Positions 1-11,763 of a stretch of 64,000 bases of DNA are shown here, in pieces. Origin of the DNA: Candidatus Geothrix odensensis (GTDB lineage Bacteria > Acidobacteriota > Holophagae > Holophagales > Holophagaceae); NCBI GenBank assembly GCA_016714685.1, contig JADKCH010000001.1, forward strand, positions 124,001-188,000, in the 5' to 3' direction. The first letter of the stretch is position 1, and each line of letters opens with the position of its first letter. Below the pieces are notes generated by a model. It made no database searches. It was given only the letters and a program-made list of their open reading frames with translations, and was not told the origin of the DNA. The translations under genes and the position numbers were made by a program.

Positions 1-364
1 CCCCGGCCTGGGTCTCCTTCCGGTGGATGCCCGGCAGCAGGGCCAGGTGCTCTCCCAGGGTGAGCAGCGGGTTCAGGGCCCCCAGGGGGTCCTGGGGCAC
101 CCAGGCCAGCCGGGCGCCACGAATGGCGTCCCGGGCCGGTCCCGGCTGGTCCAGGCGGCTCCCGAAGGCGCTCAGGGCTCCGCCGGCCTGGACCACGCCC
201 GGCGGCAGCACGCCGAACAGGGCCCGGGCCAGCAGGCTCTTGCCGGAACCGCTCTCCCCGGCCAGGCCCAGGCGCTCCCCCGGGGCCAGGGAGAGGCTCA
301 GGGGCCCCAGCAGGCGCACCCCATCCGCCCGCTGCAGGACCAGTTCCTCGACGACCAGGGACAT
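1..364 (-). CDS. ABC transporter ATP-binding protein, Opp/Dpp type (partial, C-terminus off the left edge)
   Basis: Reading leftward from an ATG at 362-364 gives 121 residues with no stop before the window ends. The Walker A motif GESGSGKS lies near residues 36-43 and a Q-loop WVPQDPLGALNP near residues 88-99. The PQDP..ALNP wording is typical of OppD/DppD/NikD ATPases, which power oligopeptide, dipeptide or nickel importers from the cytoplasmic face. The Walker B and signature motifs would lie outside the window, so the substrate cannot be judged. The gene diverges from the small gene at 514, leaving about 150 bases for both promoters. Confidence 0.85.
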   Translation of the reverse strand, partial: MSLVVEELVLQRADGVRLLGPLSLSLAPGERLGLAGESGSGKSLLARALFGVLPPGVVQAGGALSAFGSRLDQPGPARDAIRGARLAWVPQDPLGALNPLLTLGEHLALLPGIHRKETQAG

Positions 365-513
365 GCCCAGAGGATTGCATGGAAGTGACGGTTGTCAAAG
401 GAGTTCCAAAGTCTCCGCAGATAGGCCTTGACGCCTTCCGGGGCGGTCCTACCCTTGGTCCACCCGATCACCCCGCGGAACCCGAACCGGTCCCGCCATG
501 GCATGGAGGAGTC

Positions 514-747
514 ATGGATTTCCTGCGCCCAGAACTTCAGGAGCGCCTGATGAAGGAACACTTTGAATTTCGCAAGCTCATGGAGGAACACAAGTCCGCG
601 GACTCGCGGCTCGGTGATCTCCAGAAGAAGCCCAGCCTCTCCGCCAAGGAATCCCTGGAAGAGGTGGAGCTGAAGAAGATCAAGCTGCGGGCCAAGGAAC
701 GCATCTACCACATCGTGCAGGAGGCCTCCAAGCGAGCCGACCAGTAG
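514..747 (+). CDS. DUF465/YdcH-like small helical protein
   Basis: This 77-residue, highly charged, all-helical protein begins MDFLRPELQERLMKEHFEF. The pattern of a short N-terminal helix with F-x-x-L-x-x-x-H, then a Lys-rich second helix (VELKKIKLRAKERIYHIV), matches the DUF465 (YdcH-type) family, whose function is not established. The start at 514 is chosen because a GGAGGA sequence (505-510) sits just upstream. The frame stays open further upstream to 379, but that part is Pro/Gly-rich and does not look like the family. A strong terminator follows the stop. Confidence 0.8.
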   Translation: MDFLRPELQERLMKEHFEFRKLMEEHKSADSRLGDLQKKPSLSAKESLEEVELKKIKLRAKERIYHIVQEASKRADQ

Positions 748-765
748 GCCTTCGCACACGCAGGA

Positions 766-797
766 GAAGCCCCGGGAATCGGCCCGGGGCTTCGTTT
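766..797 (+). terminator. Rho-independent terminator of the DUF465 gene
   Basis: A perfect 11-bp stem, GAAGCCCCGGG (766-776) with CCCGGGGCTTC (783-793), has a 6-base loop and runs into GTTT. It lies 19 bases after the stop at 747. Confidence 0.8.
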
Positions 798-816
798 GTA
801 CCGCCAAGGAATGAAA

Positions 817-894
817 CCGCGAAAAACGCGAAAACCCTTCGGGCGCTCGAAAACCTAAAGGTGCCCTTTTCGCGTCATTTCGCGCTTTTCGCGG
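817..894. repeat. Imperfect 17-bp inverted repeat between convergent genes
   Basis: CCGCGAAAAACGCGAAA (817-833) pairs with TTTCGCGCTTTTCGCGG (878-894) with one mismatch that becomes a G-U pair in RNA. A small inner hairpin (TTCG...CGAA, 838-851) lies in the 44-base spacer. The element sits between the DUF465 gene (plus) and hutI (minus, stop at 909). It may act as a terminator for hutI, but its AT/CG-patterned arms are unlike the other terminators here, so a repeat element or protein site is possible. Confidence 0.6.
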
Positions 895-908
895 TGGCAG
901 TGCCTTTT

Positions 909-2114
909 TTAGTGGAGGTACCTCGGCCTATAGGGTTCGCCGACCCAGTAGATCAGCTCCAGCAGCTCCCCCACGTCCCACAGCAGCACTTCGGCCCGGG
1001 CGCCGGGGTGCAGGTGGCCCAGGTCGGCGTGGCGCAGGCTGCGGGCAGCGTGGAGGGTCATGGCCGTGAAGGCCTCCTCGAAGGTCATGCGCAGCTGCAG
1101 GCAGCCCAGGCGCAGGATGGTGAGTGGATCCACACAGGGGCACGACCCGGGGTTGAAGTCCGTGGCCAGGGCCACGCGGCAGCCGGCCTCGATCATCCTC
1201 CGGGCCGGGGCCCAGTCCCGCATGCCCAGGAACAGCGTGGTCCCTGGCAGCAGCACGGGGGTGACATCGGCTTTGGCCATGGCCTGCATGCCTGCGTCGC
1301 TGCAGAACATCAGGTGGTCGGCGCTGGCGGCGCCCAGCTCCGCGGCGAGTTCAGCGCCGCCGGTCCAGGTGAGCTCGTCGGCGTGGACGCGGGGAATCAG
1401 GCCCAGGCGCTTTCCCGCCTCGAAGATGCGGCGGCCCTGCTCGGCGCTGAACACGCCGGTCTCCACGAACACATCGCAGAAGCGGGCCACGCCGGGATGG
1501 CGGCGCACCAGCTCCGGCAGCCAGTCCTCGGCCACGGCGCGGGCGTTGGCCTCGGCATCGCCGCTGAACTCAGGGGCGAGGTCGTGGGCTGGCAGGAGGG
1601 TCACGTCCAGGCTCCAGCCGCGCCGCTTCAGCTCGGCATAGGCGGCCGTGAGGCGGGACTCGGCCTCCAGCTCAAGGCCGTAGCCGGTCTTGCATTCGAG
1701 GTGCACCACGCCCCGCTGGCGGAAGGCCTGCAGGCGTGCCTCGCCCGAGGCCACCAGCTCCTCGACCGTGGCGCCGCGGGTGGCCCGCACGGTCTCGCGG
1801 ATGCCGCCGCCCTCGGCGGCGATCTGCTGGTAGCTGACGCCCGCCAGGCGCCGGTTGAACTCGCCCGAGCGGTTGCCGCCGAAGAGCAGGTGCGTGTGGG
1901 GATCCACGAAGCCCGGCGTGGCCCAGGCGCCGCCGCCATCCACCCGGGGCGCGTCGGCCCAGGCCGCGGGCAGATCCGCGCGGCGGCCCAGCCAGGCCAC
2001 CCGGCCGCCTTCCAGGGCCAGGGCCGCGTCCGGGATGCGGTCCACCGACCAGGCCCGGGCGGGATCGGGGGTCAGCAGACCCCGGAGGTTCACGAGCACG
2101 CGGCGATCCGACAT
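909..2114 (-). CDS. hutI: Imidazolonepropionase
   Basis: This 401-residue amidohydrolase opens the imidazolone ring to formiminoglutamate, the third step of histidine degradation, in the cytoplasm. Visible features are the metal motif PGFVDPHTHLLFGGNR near residues 65-80, ECKTGYGLE, the HADE motif, and ATDFNPGSCP near the C-terminus, all characteristic of HutI. The start ATG at 2114 gives the usual family length (about 400); the frame is open for 43 more codons upstream without family resemblance. No hutH, hutU or formimidase gene is adjacent, so it is a lone pathway gene here. Confidence 0.93.
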   Translation of the reverse strand: MSDRRVLVNLRGLLTPDPARAWSVDRIPDAALALEGGRVAWLGRRADLPAAWADAPRVDGGGAWATPGFVDPHTHLLFGGNRSGEFNRRLAGVSYQQIAAEGGGIRETVRATRGATVEELVASGEARLQAFRQRGVVHLECKTGYGLELEAESRLTAAYAELKRRGWSLDVTLLPAHDLAPEFSGDAEANARAVAEDWLPELVRRHPGVARFCDVFVETGVFSAEQGRRIFEAGKRLGLIPRVHADELTWTGGAELAAELGAASADHLMFCSDAGMQAMAKADVTPVLLPGTTLFLGMRDWAPARRMIEAGCRVALATDFNPGSCPCVDPLTILRLGCLQLRMTFEEAFTAMTLHAARSLRHADLGHLHPGARAEVLLWDVGELLELIYWVGEPYRPRYLH

Positions 2115-2213
2115 GGGACCAGTCTGCCATCGATCCAGACTGTAAATAATCACGCATAGGTCCCTTGCGGCCGGGGCACGCCTTGGTAGCATCGCTCGAC
2201 ACCGGAGGTTCCA

Positions 2214-5366
<3,153 letters not shown>

Positions 5367-5367
5367 C

Positions 5368-8300
5368 ATGCGCTGGTTCCGCTCCGCCCTCACCCTGCTG
5401 CTCCCCGCGATCCTGCTGCTGCCCACCACCGGCACGGCCCAGAAGCGCGCGGCCGAAGGCCCCTGGCGAGAAGGGGGCTGGACCGGCGCCTTCGCCACCC
5501 TGCGGCCCACCCTGCCCGGCAAGCCGGGCCAGCTGGAGGCCGCGGGCCCCATCCCCGCCGAGGCCCGCATCCGCATCTACCGCGTGGAGGATCCGGACGC
5601 CTTCCTGAAGAAGATGCTGCTGGAGCGCGGCACGGCCGTGGCCGAAGGCGGGCGCGGCGTGCAGGATCCCCTCGACGTGCTGCGCGAGGCGGTGCTCTGG
5701 GGCGGCCGGCGCGCCTTCGTCACCGTCCACCGCACCGCCACCCAGGTGCTGCGGGACGCTGCCAAGCAGACGGACCGCCTCACCTCGGCCAAGACCAGCC
5801 CCGCGCGGGTGCGCGAAGGCTCGGCCCTGCCCCTGGAAGGCCAGCCCGGGATCACCTTCGTGACCGAGCTCGTGCCGAAGGTGAGCGAGGACATCACCGG
5901 CAAGAAGGCGCGGGAGGACGACGAGTCCGGCGACGAGGGCTTCCTCAGCCGCGTGGAGCTGCCAGCCCAGCCGGCGGGCCTGTACCTGGTCGAAGTGCTC
6001 CGCGGCACAGATGCGGCCTATGTCCCCTGGCTGGTCACGGACCTGGCCCTGCTCTCGGAGCAGGACGGCGCGAAGCTCCGCGTCCATGCGGTGGATGCCC
6101 GGGATGGCGCCGTGAAGCCGGGCGCGGTCGCTCAGCTCATCGAGGGAGCGAAGCTGCAGCCCCTCACCTTCGACGCCACCGGCCGGGCCGAAGCCACGGT
6201 CACGCCCGGCGTGCGCCGGGTGGTGCTGGCGCGCAGCGGCGCCAGCCTGGCCATCCTCGCCAGCGAAGGGCAGAGCGCGGCCTCAGTGCGCCAGCGCCTT
6301 TACGCCTTCACGGAGCGGCCCCTCTACCGGCCCGGCCAGGAGGTCTTCGCCAAGGCGATCCTTCGCCGTGTCGAAGATGGCGAGAATCGCATGGTGAGCG
6401 GTGCTCATACCCTGGCCTTCACCGTGCTGGATCCCGAGGACACCAAGGTCACCGAGGGCCAGGCCAAGCTGCTGAACGCCGAAACCGGCAGCTACGCGGC
6501 CCATTTCAACCTGCCGGGCGCGGGCCGCCTGGGCCTCTACCGCATCGTCTTCCAGGGTCCCCAGGGACCCGGCCAGGCGGAGTTCAAGGTGGAGCAGTTC
6601 GTGAAGCCCGCCTTCGAGGTGAAGGTGACCACCGAGAAGACCAAGGTGGGCCTGGGCGATGCCCTCAACTTCCGCGCCAATGCCCGCTACTTCTACGGCG
6701 CCGCCGTGCGGGGCGCCAAGGCGGACTGGTTCCTCTACAAGGTGGTGCCGCCCAAGTCGAAGTGGATCTGGGACGACGAGGACTCGGGCCCGGCGCCGGA
6801 GTTGATGGAGAGCGGCCAGCTCGAGCTCGATGCCGAGGGCCTAGCCGACCTCCCCAGCTTCAAGGCCGAGAGCGACGGCCTCTGGCGCATGGTGGTGAAG
6901 GTCGCGGACGCCGCGGGCCAGCGCAACAGCGGCCAGGCCCAGGTGCGCGCCGCCGCCGGCGACCTGGTGCTGATGATCGCCGCGGACCGCCAGGTGGCGC
7001 TGCCGGGCAAGCCCTTCCAGGTGACGGCGCGGGCGCTCGATCTGGACGGCAAGGAGGTGCCGGGCATCGCCATCGCCCTGCGGGCCGCCCGCATCGTGGC
7101 CCTGAAGGACAGCGCCTACTGGTGGTCGCGGCCCAACGCCCTCAAGCCCGGCGAGACCGTGGCCTCGGCCCAGGGACCCCAGGCCATGCTGAGCATTCCC
7201 GAAGGCGGCGCCTTCCTGCTGGTGGCCGAGGCGAAGGATTCCAAGGGCCGCCCCGTGGTGGCCCAGCGGCAGATCACCGTGGCCGCGGAAGGCACGCCGC
7301 TGCCCGCGGTGCCGGACCTCCGCGCCGCCGCCGACAAGCCCGAGTACCAGCCCGGCGACACCGCCCGCATCCTCGTGCAGCTGCCCCGACCGAAGCTCAC
7401 CCTGCACTGGGCCATCGAGCACGAGGGCCTGGGCCAGAGTCAGAGCCGCGTGGTGCCGGGCACCACGGCGCTGGTGGACATCCCCATCACTGCCGCCATG
7501 CAGCCCAATGTCTGGGCCGTGTTCGAGATCGTGGCCGAGGGCCGCCGCCAGCTGGTGGAGGTGCCCCTCCGCGTGCCCAAGCGGGACCGCCGCCTGTCCG
7601 TGGCCGTCACCACGGACAAGGAGCGCTACCAGCCCGGCCAGCCCATGAAGGTCTCCGTGGCCGTCACGGATGCCGCGGGAAAACCCGCCGCCGCCGACCT
7701 CAGCGTGGGCGTGGTGGATGAGGCCATCTACGCCCTTAGCCAGGAGCTGCACCCCGATCCCGTGCGCTTCTTCCATCCCACGCGCCGCCACGGCGTGCTG
7801 CGCTCGGGCTCGACCGACTGGAGCTTCCACGACCTCCTGCGCCGGCAGCGCCCGGTGTGGAGCCTCAAGCAGACCAGGCGCGGCGACTTCAAGGCCGATG
7901 ACGACGACAAGGTGCGCCAGAACTTCAAGGACACCGCCCACTGGACCCCCTTCGTGGCCGCGGGCCGCGACGGCCGGGCCAGCGTGGACCTGGTGCTGCC
8001 GGACAACCTCACGGCCTGGCGGGCCACGGCCACGGCCATCACGAGCGACACCAAGGTGGGTGTGGGCCGCAGCTCCAGGCCCTCGTCCAAGCCCCTGCAG
8101 GTGGCGCTCACGCTGCCGCGCACGCTGAGCGTGGGCGAGGAGGCCCGCGCCATCGCCCTGGTGCGCAACCTCTCCGGTCAGCCCATTCAAGGAAAGATCA
8201 AGCTGGAAGTGCAGAACGGCCGGTTCGCCGGCACGCCCGAGGGCACCTTCAACCTGCTGGACCAGGGTGAGTACCGCTTCGCCCTGCCGCTCTTCTCGGA

Positions 8301-10110
8301 CAAGACAGGGCCGCTCTTGGTCACGGCCCGTGTGGAAGGCGGCGGCCTCAAGGATGCCGAGCGCCAGCGCGTCACCGTGCAGGATCAGCTGGTGCCCGCC
8401 TCCCTGTCGGGTTCGGTGGTGCTGGATGGGGGCACCCAGACCTTCACGCTGCCCGCGCCGCCCTCGGCCAAGGGGGACGCCATGCTGGTGCTCACCCCCG
8501 TGGGCAACCTGGAGCACCTGGCGGCGCCCTCGCTGCCCTACCTCATCGGTTACCCGTACGGCTGCGTGGAGCAGACCCTGTCCAGCTTCGTGCCCAACCT
8601 GCTGGTGGCGGACCTGGTGAAGCAGGGTGCCATGCCGAACCTCGACTGGAAGCAACTCACGGACCTGGACCGCAACATCCGTGACGGCGTGTTCAAGGTC
8701 TACGGCTACCAGCAGCCCAACGGCGGCTGGGGCTGGTACGCGCCCAATGACTTCGGCATGGAGGCCAACCCCCACACCACCGGCTACGCCATCCAGAGCT
8801 TGGCCACCATGCAGCGCCTGGGCTACGCCGTGGACGAGGGCGTCTACCGGCGGGGCCGCATGGCCGCGCTGAGCCTGTTCCAGAACGTGGCCCGGCAGGC
8901 GGATCAGGGCGGCCGGGTGGCCGGCTCCAAGAGCCCCGATCCCGAAGGCGATGCCGCCTTCCTGCTCATGGCCCTCGCCCAGACCGGGGAGCCCATCGCG
9001 GGACTCATCGACAGCTCCGCCGACAAGGTGCTGAGCGGGAAGTGGGCCGGCACCCACGTCCACGCCATGGTCGCGCTGGCCGCGGCGGTGGCGAAGCATC
9101 CCAAGGCCGCGGCCCTGGCCGAGCGCCTGGAGCAGAAGGCCGTGGTGAAGGGCGGGCTGGCCCGCTGGGAGGGCCGCCGGGAGACCTGGTGGAGCTACAA
9201 CTCGGGTGACATCGTTCCAACCGTGATGGCGATCAAAGCGCTGTGCCTGGCGCGGCCGCAGTCGCCGCTGATCCGCCAGGGCGAGACCTTCCTGGCCTCG
9301 GAGTACCGCGGCTACGGCTGGTATTCCACCTGGAGCACGGGCCAGATCGTGGACCTGCTGCCCTACCTCATGAAGGTGCGCAAGCTGGACTGGGGACCGC
9401 TGTCCATCCAGGCGGCGGTGCAGGGCGGCCCCTCCTTCGACTTCAAGGAGCGGCCTGAGGCTCGGCGCTGGAATGCCCGGGAGCCCCGGGCCGGCAGTCA
9501 CGCCATGGCCGAGCCGAAGCCGGTGACGGTCACCGCGAGTGGGAAGGGCCTGCTGGTCTGGACCTACGCCTACCAGGTGCCGGGCAGCGCCGCGGGCGTG
9601 CCGAAGGGGGAGGCCTCGTCCGCCCTGCGCCTGTCCGTGACGCGGAACCTCTGGCGGCTGAAGACGCCACAGCAGACGGGGAATGCCCGCCAGGGCTGGG
9701 TTCGCGAGCCCTGGACCGGATCCTTGAAAGCCGGCGAGGAGGCCTGGATGCAGGTGCAGTTCCGCACGGACCGCGATGCGGACTACGTGATGCTGGAGGT
9801 GCCCATTCCCGGCGGCCTCAACCCCACCGTGAAGCTGGAAGGCTTCGTGCTGGAGGGGAAGGCCTTCACGGAGGAGGGCTCGTCGGAGGTCTGGACGAAG
9901 CCGCGCATCGAGGTCCACCCGGACAAGGTGACCTTCCTCTTCCACCGGGCCTGGAGCTGGAACACGCACACGGTGCGCATCCACCTGCGGGCCGGCATGG
10001 CGGGCACCTACCGCCTGCGGCCGGCCAAGCTGAGCCTCATGTCGAACGAGGGGCAGTGGGCCACCTGCGATGGCCTCGACCTCAAGGTGCAGGACGGAGG
10101 TGCGCGATGA
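5368..10110 (+). CDS. Alpha-2-macroglobulin family protein with intact CVEQ thioester
   Basis: 1580 residues with a Sec signal peptide ending near residue 25 (LLPTTGTAQ) and no lipobox. Macroglobulin-type features appear in order: AFTERPLYRPGQ near 310-325 (A2M_N), a second N-terminal block from about 530, VGVVDEAIYAL near 780, the A2M domain WTPFVAAG...LPDNLTAWR near 855-890, and the thioester Cys1066-Val-Glu-Gln1069 in GYPYGCVEQTLSSF, followed by the alpha-toroid (GWGWYAPNDFGMEANPHTTG). Such proteins trap proteases covalently in the periplasm or at the membrane. The set resembles E. coli yfaS and Pseudomonas magD; as I recall, yfaS-type members usually lack CxEQ, which makes its presence here notable. 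RBS AAGG (5357-5360) precedes the ATG. Confidence 0.93.
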   Translation: MRWFRSALTLLLPAILLLPTTGTAQKRAAEGPWREGGWTGAFATLRPTLPGKPGQLEAAGPIPAEARIRIYRVEDPDAFLKKMLLERGTAVAEGGRGVQDPLDVLREAVLWGGRRAFVTVHRTATQVLRDAAKQTDRLTSAKTSPARVREGSALPLEGQPGITFVTELVPKVSEDITGKKAREDDESGDEGFLSRVELPAQPAGLYLVEVLRGTDAAYVPWLVTDLALLSEQDGAKLRVHAVDARDGAVKPGAVAQLIEGAKLQPLTFDATGRAEATVTPGVRRVVLARSGASLAILASEGQSAASVRQRLYAFTERPLYRPGQEVFAKAILRRVEDGENRMVSGAHTLAFTVLDPEDTKVTEGQAKLLNAETGSYAAHFNLPGAGRLGLYRIVFQGPQGPGQAEFKVEQFVKPAFEVKVTTEKTKVGLGDALNFRANARYFYGAAVRGAKADWFLYKVVPPKSKWIWDDEDSGPAPELMESGQLELDAEGLADLPSFKAESDGLWRMVVKVADAAGQRNSGQAQVRAAAGDLVLMIAADRQVALPGKPFQVTARALDLDGKEVPGIAIALRAARIVALKDSAYWWSRPNALKPGETVASAQGPQAMLSIPEGGAFLLVAEAKDSKGRPVVAQRQITVAAEGTPLPAVPDLRAAADKPEYQPGDTARILVQLPRPKLTLHWAIEHEGLGQSQSRVVPGTTALVDIPITAAMQPNVWAVFEIVAEGRRQLVEVPLRVPKRDRRLSVAVTTDKERYQPGQPMKVSVAVTDAAGKPAAADLSVGVVDEAIYALSQELHPDPVRFFHPTRRHGVLRSGSTDWSFHDLLRRQRPVWSLKQTRRGDFKADDDDKVRQNFKDTAHWTPFVAAGRDGRASVDLVLPDNLTAWRATATAITSDTKVGVGRSSRPSSKPLQVALTLPRTLSVGEEARAIALVRNLSGQPIQGKIKLEVQNGRFAGTPEGTFNLLDQGEYRFALPLFSDKTGPLLVTARVEGGGLKDAERQRVTVQDQLVPASLSGSVVLDGGTQTFTLPAPPSAKGDAMLVLTPVGNLEHLAAPSLPYLIGYPYGCVEQTLSSFVPNLLVADLVKQGAMPNLDWKQLTDLDRNIRDGVFKVYGYQQPNGGWGWYAPNDFGMEANPHTTGYAIQSLATMQRLGYAVDEGVYRRGRMAALSLFQNVARQADQGGRVAGSKSPDPEGDAAFLLMALAQTGEPIAGLIDSSADKVLSGKWAGTHVHAMVALAAAVAKHPKAAALAERLEQKAVVKGGLARWEGRRETWWSYNSGDIVPTVMAIKALCLARPQSPLIRQGETFLASEYRGYGWYSTWSTGQIVDLLPYLMKVRKLDWGPLSIQAAVQGGPSFDFKERPEARRWNAREPRAGSHAMAEPKPVTVTASGKGLLVWTYAYQVPGSAAGVPKGEASSALRLSVTRNLWRLKTPQQTGNARQGWVREPWTGSLKAGEEAWMQVQFRTDRDADYVMLEVPIPGGLNPTVKLEGFVLEGKAFTEEGSSEVWTKPRIEVHPDKVTFLFHRAWSWNTHTVRIHLRAGMAGTYRLRPAKLSLMSNEGQWATCDGLDLKVQDGGAR

Positions 10111-10973
10111 GACCGCTGCTGCTGCTGCTGGGCCTGCTTCTGGCCGCCCCCGGCCTGGTCGCCCAGAAGGCCGCCCAGCCCAGGCCAACCGTGATGGCGT
10201 CCTACGCGCCGGACCTCAAGCTCTGGCGCCTGGAGGTCGCGCCCGACCTGGGCGGCTGGTCCAGCGACCGCACCGTGAACCTGCGGATCAAGCTGGTGGA
10301 TCCGAAGGATCCGAACCCACCGAAGGACGAGCCAGAACGCCGGTCTTACGACGACTATGAGGGCGAGGGCGGCTACGATCCCGGCGGGGAGGATACCCGC
10401 ACCGCCGAGCAGCTGCGCCTGGCGCGGCTGGAGCGGGAGGCCGAGGTCGCCCGCCAAGCCTGGCGGACGCGCACCCTGAAGGTGTGGTTCAACGGCGCGA
10501 CCCTCAGCTGGTCCGTCCGCGTGGGGCACACCCTGAACACCGAACTGACGGCCCAGAACGGCGAGAACCGCCTGGAGATCCTGGAGCCCGACTCGGGCCT
10601 GAAGGTGGTGCGGAGCTGGTGGGTGTCCACAGCGCGGACGCGGCTGCGGGTGGTGTCCATCCAGGCCAATGACGAGTACACGGGCGGCAGCCTCCAGGTG
10701 CTGGAGCCCGACGGCGCCGTGGCCGAGGGCGGCCGCCGCACGGCCTCCGGCGGCATGCTGCGCTGGTCGGGCGAATACACCCACGACACGCCGCCGCCCG
10801 GCACCTACACGCTGAAGTGGCTGGGCGGCTGGCGGGGCGGCAAGCCCGCCCGCATCAAGGTGGAGGCCGTGCTGGATGGCGGCACCGACCAGGAGCGCCG
10901 CTGGACCTGGGAAAGGCTCATCCTGCCCGGCGCCGGGCCCGTGACCATGGGGACCTTTGATGTGGAACCCTAG
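10107..10973 (+). CDS. DUF2135 (YfaP-like) secreted protein
   Basis: 288 residues with a clear signal peptide (MRPLLLLLGLLLAAPGLVAQ). The middle (about 70-120) is acidic then Arg-rich and probably helical (RLARLEREAEVARQAWRTR). The C-terminal half is beta-rich and ends GWRGGKPARIKVEAVLDGG...RRWTWERLILPGAG, which fits DUF2135, the YfaP domain of alpha-2-macroglobulin operons. It starts in an ATGA overlap with the A2M gene, so the two are translationally coupled. Its biochemical role is unknown; association with the A2M protein is inferred from the conserved neighbourhood. Confidence 0.75.
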   Translation: MRPLLLLLGLLLAAPGLVAQKAAQPRPTVMASYAPDLKLWRLEVAPDLGGWSSDRTVNLRIKLVDPKDPNPPKDEPERRSYDDYEGEGGYDPGGEDTRTAEQLRLARLEREAEVARQAWRTRTLKVWFNGATLSWSVRVGHTLNTELTAQNGENRLEILEPDSGLKVVRSWWVSTARTRLRVVSIQANDEYTGGSLQVLEPDGAVAEGGRRTASGGMLRWSGEYTHDTPPPGTYTLKWLGGWRGGKPARIKVEAVLDGGTDQERRWTWERLILPGAGPVTMGTFDVEP

Positions 10974-11763
10974 AACGCTGCTGGCGGTGCTCCTCGGCAC
11001 CCTGCTGCTGAACGCGCAGCCGGGGCCCGCGCCGCTGAAGGAGCCCGCCCTGAAAGCGGGCGAAGGCTTTGCCATCACGCTTGGGGACGGCGAGGTCCGG
11101 GCCTACGGGGAGGCGAAGAAGGAGGCACCCATGGGCAGCCTGGCCAAGCTGGTGTGGCTGCGCATGGAGGGAGCCGACTGGGCCAGCCGGAACGTGCGGT
11201 TCAAGTGCACGGGCGCCGCCGGGAACTTCGTCTGCTGGAACCGCGAGGGGCACGGCCGGGTGGAACTGGGCAAGGCGCTGCAGGAGAGCTGCAACCTGGC
11301 CTTCCTCTTCTGGATCGAGGATGCGCAGAGGCAATGGAAGGCCGACTACGGCGAGGCGGCGGCGCGGGTGCGGATGGAGGAGGTCTTCGCGCCCTTCCTG
11401 GGGCGGCGCCTGCCTCCCGGCGATGCGCTGCCGCCCCTGACGGCGGCCTGGGTCGGGGACGGGGACCTGCTGCGCACCAGCCCCGAGGGCTTCCTGCGCT
11501 GGCTGATGGAACCGGAGCAGTCCGAGGTGGTGTCGTTCGGGAAACGCTTCCTGGCCGGCACCTGGGTCGAAGTGAAGGAACTATTCGGCACGGAGGGGTG
11601 GTGGTTCAAGACCGGCACCGCCCCCGTGCCGGGGGAACCCGCGGCCACCAGCGCCTGGGTGGCGGGTGGCCGCGGCTCGGCGCTGGTGGTCCTGCACCTG
11701 CCCCGGGGACGGGGGAAGGCGGAAGGTCTGGTCCGCATCCGCGAGATCCTGGGCCTCAAGTGA
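10960..11763 (+). CDS. Secreted class D beta-lactamase/PBP-like protein in the A2M operon
   Basis: 267 residues with a signal peptide (LLAVLLGTLLLNAQ). Three motifs of serine penicillin-recognising enzymes occur in order: SLAK (Ser60-x-x-Lys63), SCN (Ser110-Cys-Asn112) and KTGT (Lys217-Thr-Gly), with spacing like a compact class D beta-lactamase or D,D-transpeptidase domain. The fold call rests on these motifs, not a database match. It may correspond to part of YfaQ. The ATG at 10960 overlaps the end of the DUF2135 gene by 14 bases. It is periplasmic, and either a peptidoglycan-modifying or peptidoglycan-sensing role is possible. Confidence 0.7.
   Translation: MWNPRTLLAVLLGTLLLNAQPGPAPLKEPALKAGEGFAITLGDGEVRAYGEAKKEAPMGSLAKLVWLRMEGADWASRNVRFKCTGAAGNFVCWNREGHGRVELGKALQESCNLAFLFWIEDAQRQWKADYGEAAARVRMEEVFAPFLGRRLPPGDALPPLTAAWVGDGDLLRTSPEGFLRWLMEPEQSEVVSFGKRFLAGTWVEVKELFGTEGWWFKTGTAPVPGEPAATSAWVAGGRGSALVVLHLPRGRGKAEGLVRIREILGLK

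Noticed and set aside
6841..10188. A 1115-codon open frame on the minus strand opposite the macroglobulin gene
   Set aside because: It is a shadow of strongly GC-biased codons: its translation is His/Gly/Gln/Arg-rich with no family motif, while the plus strand has clear A2M domains.
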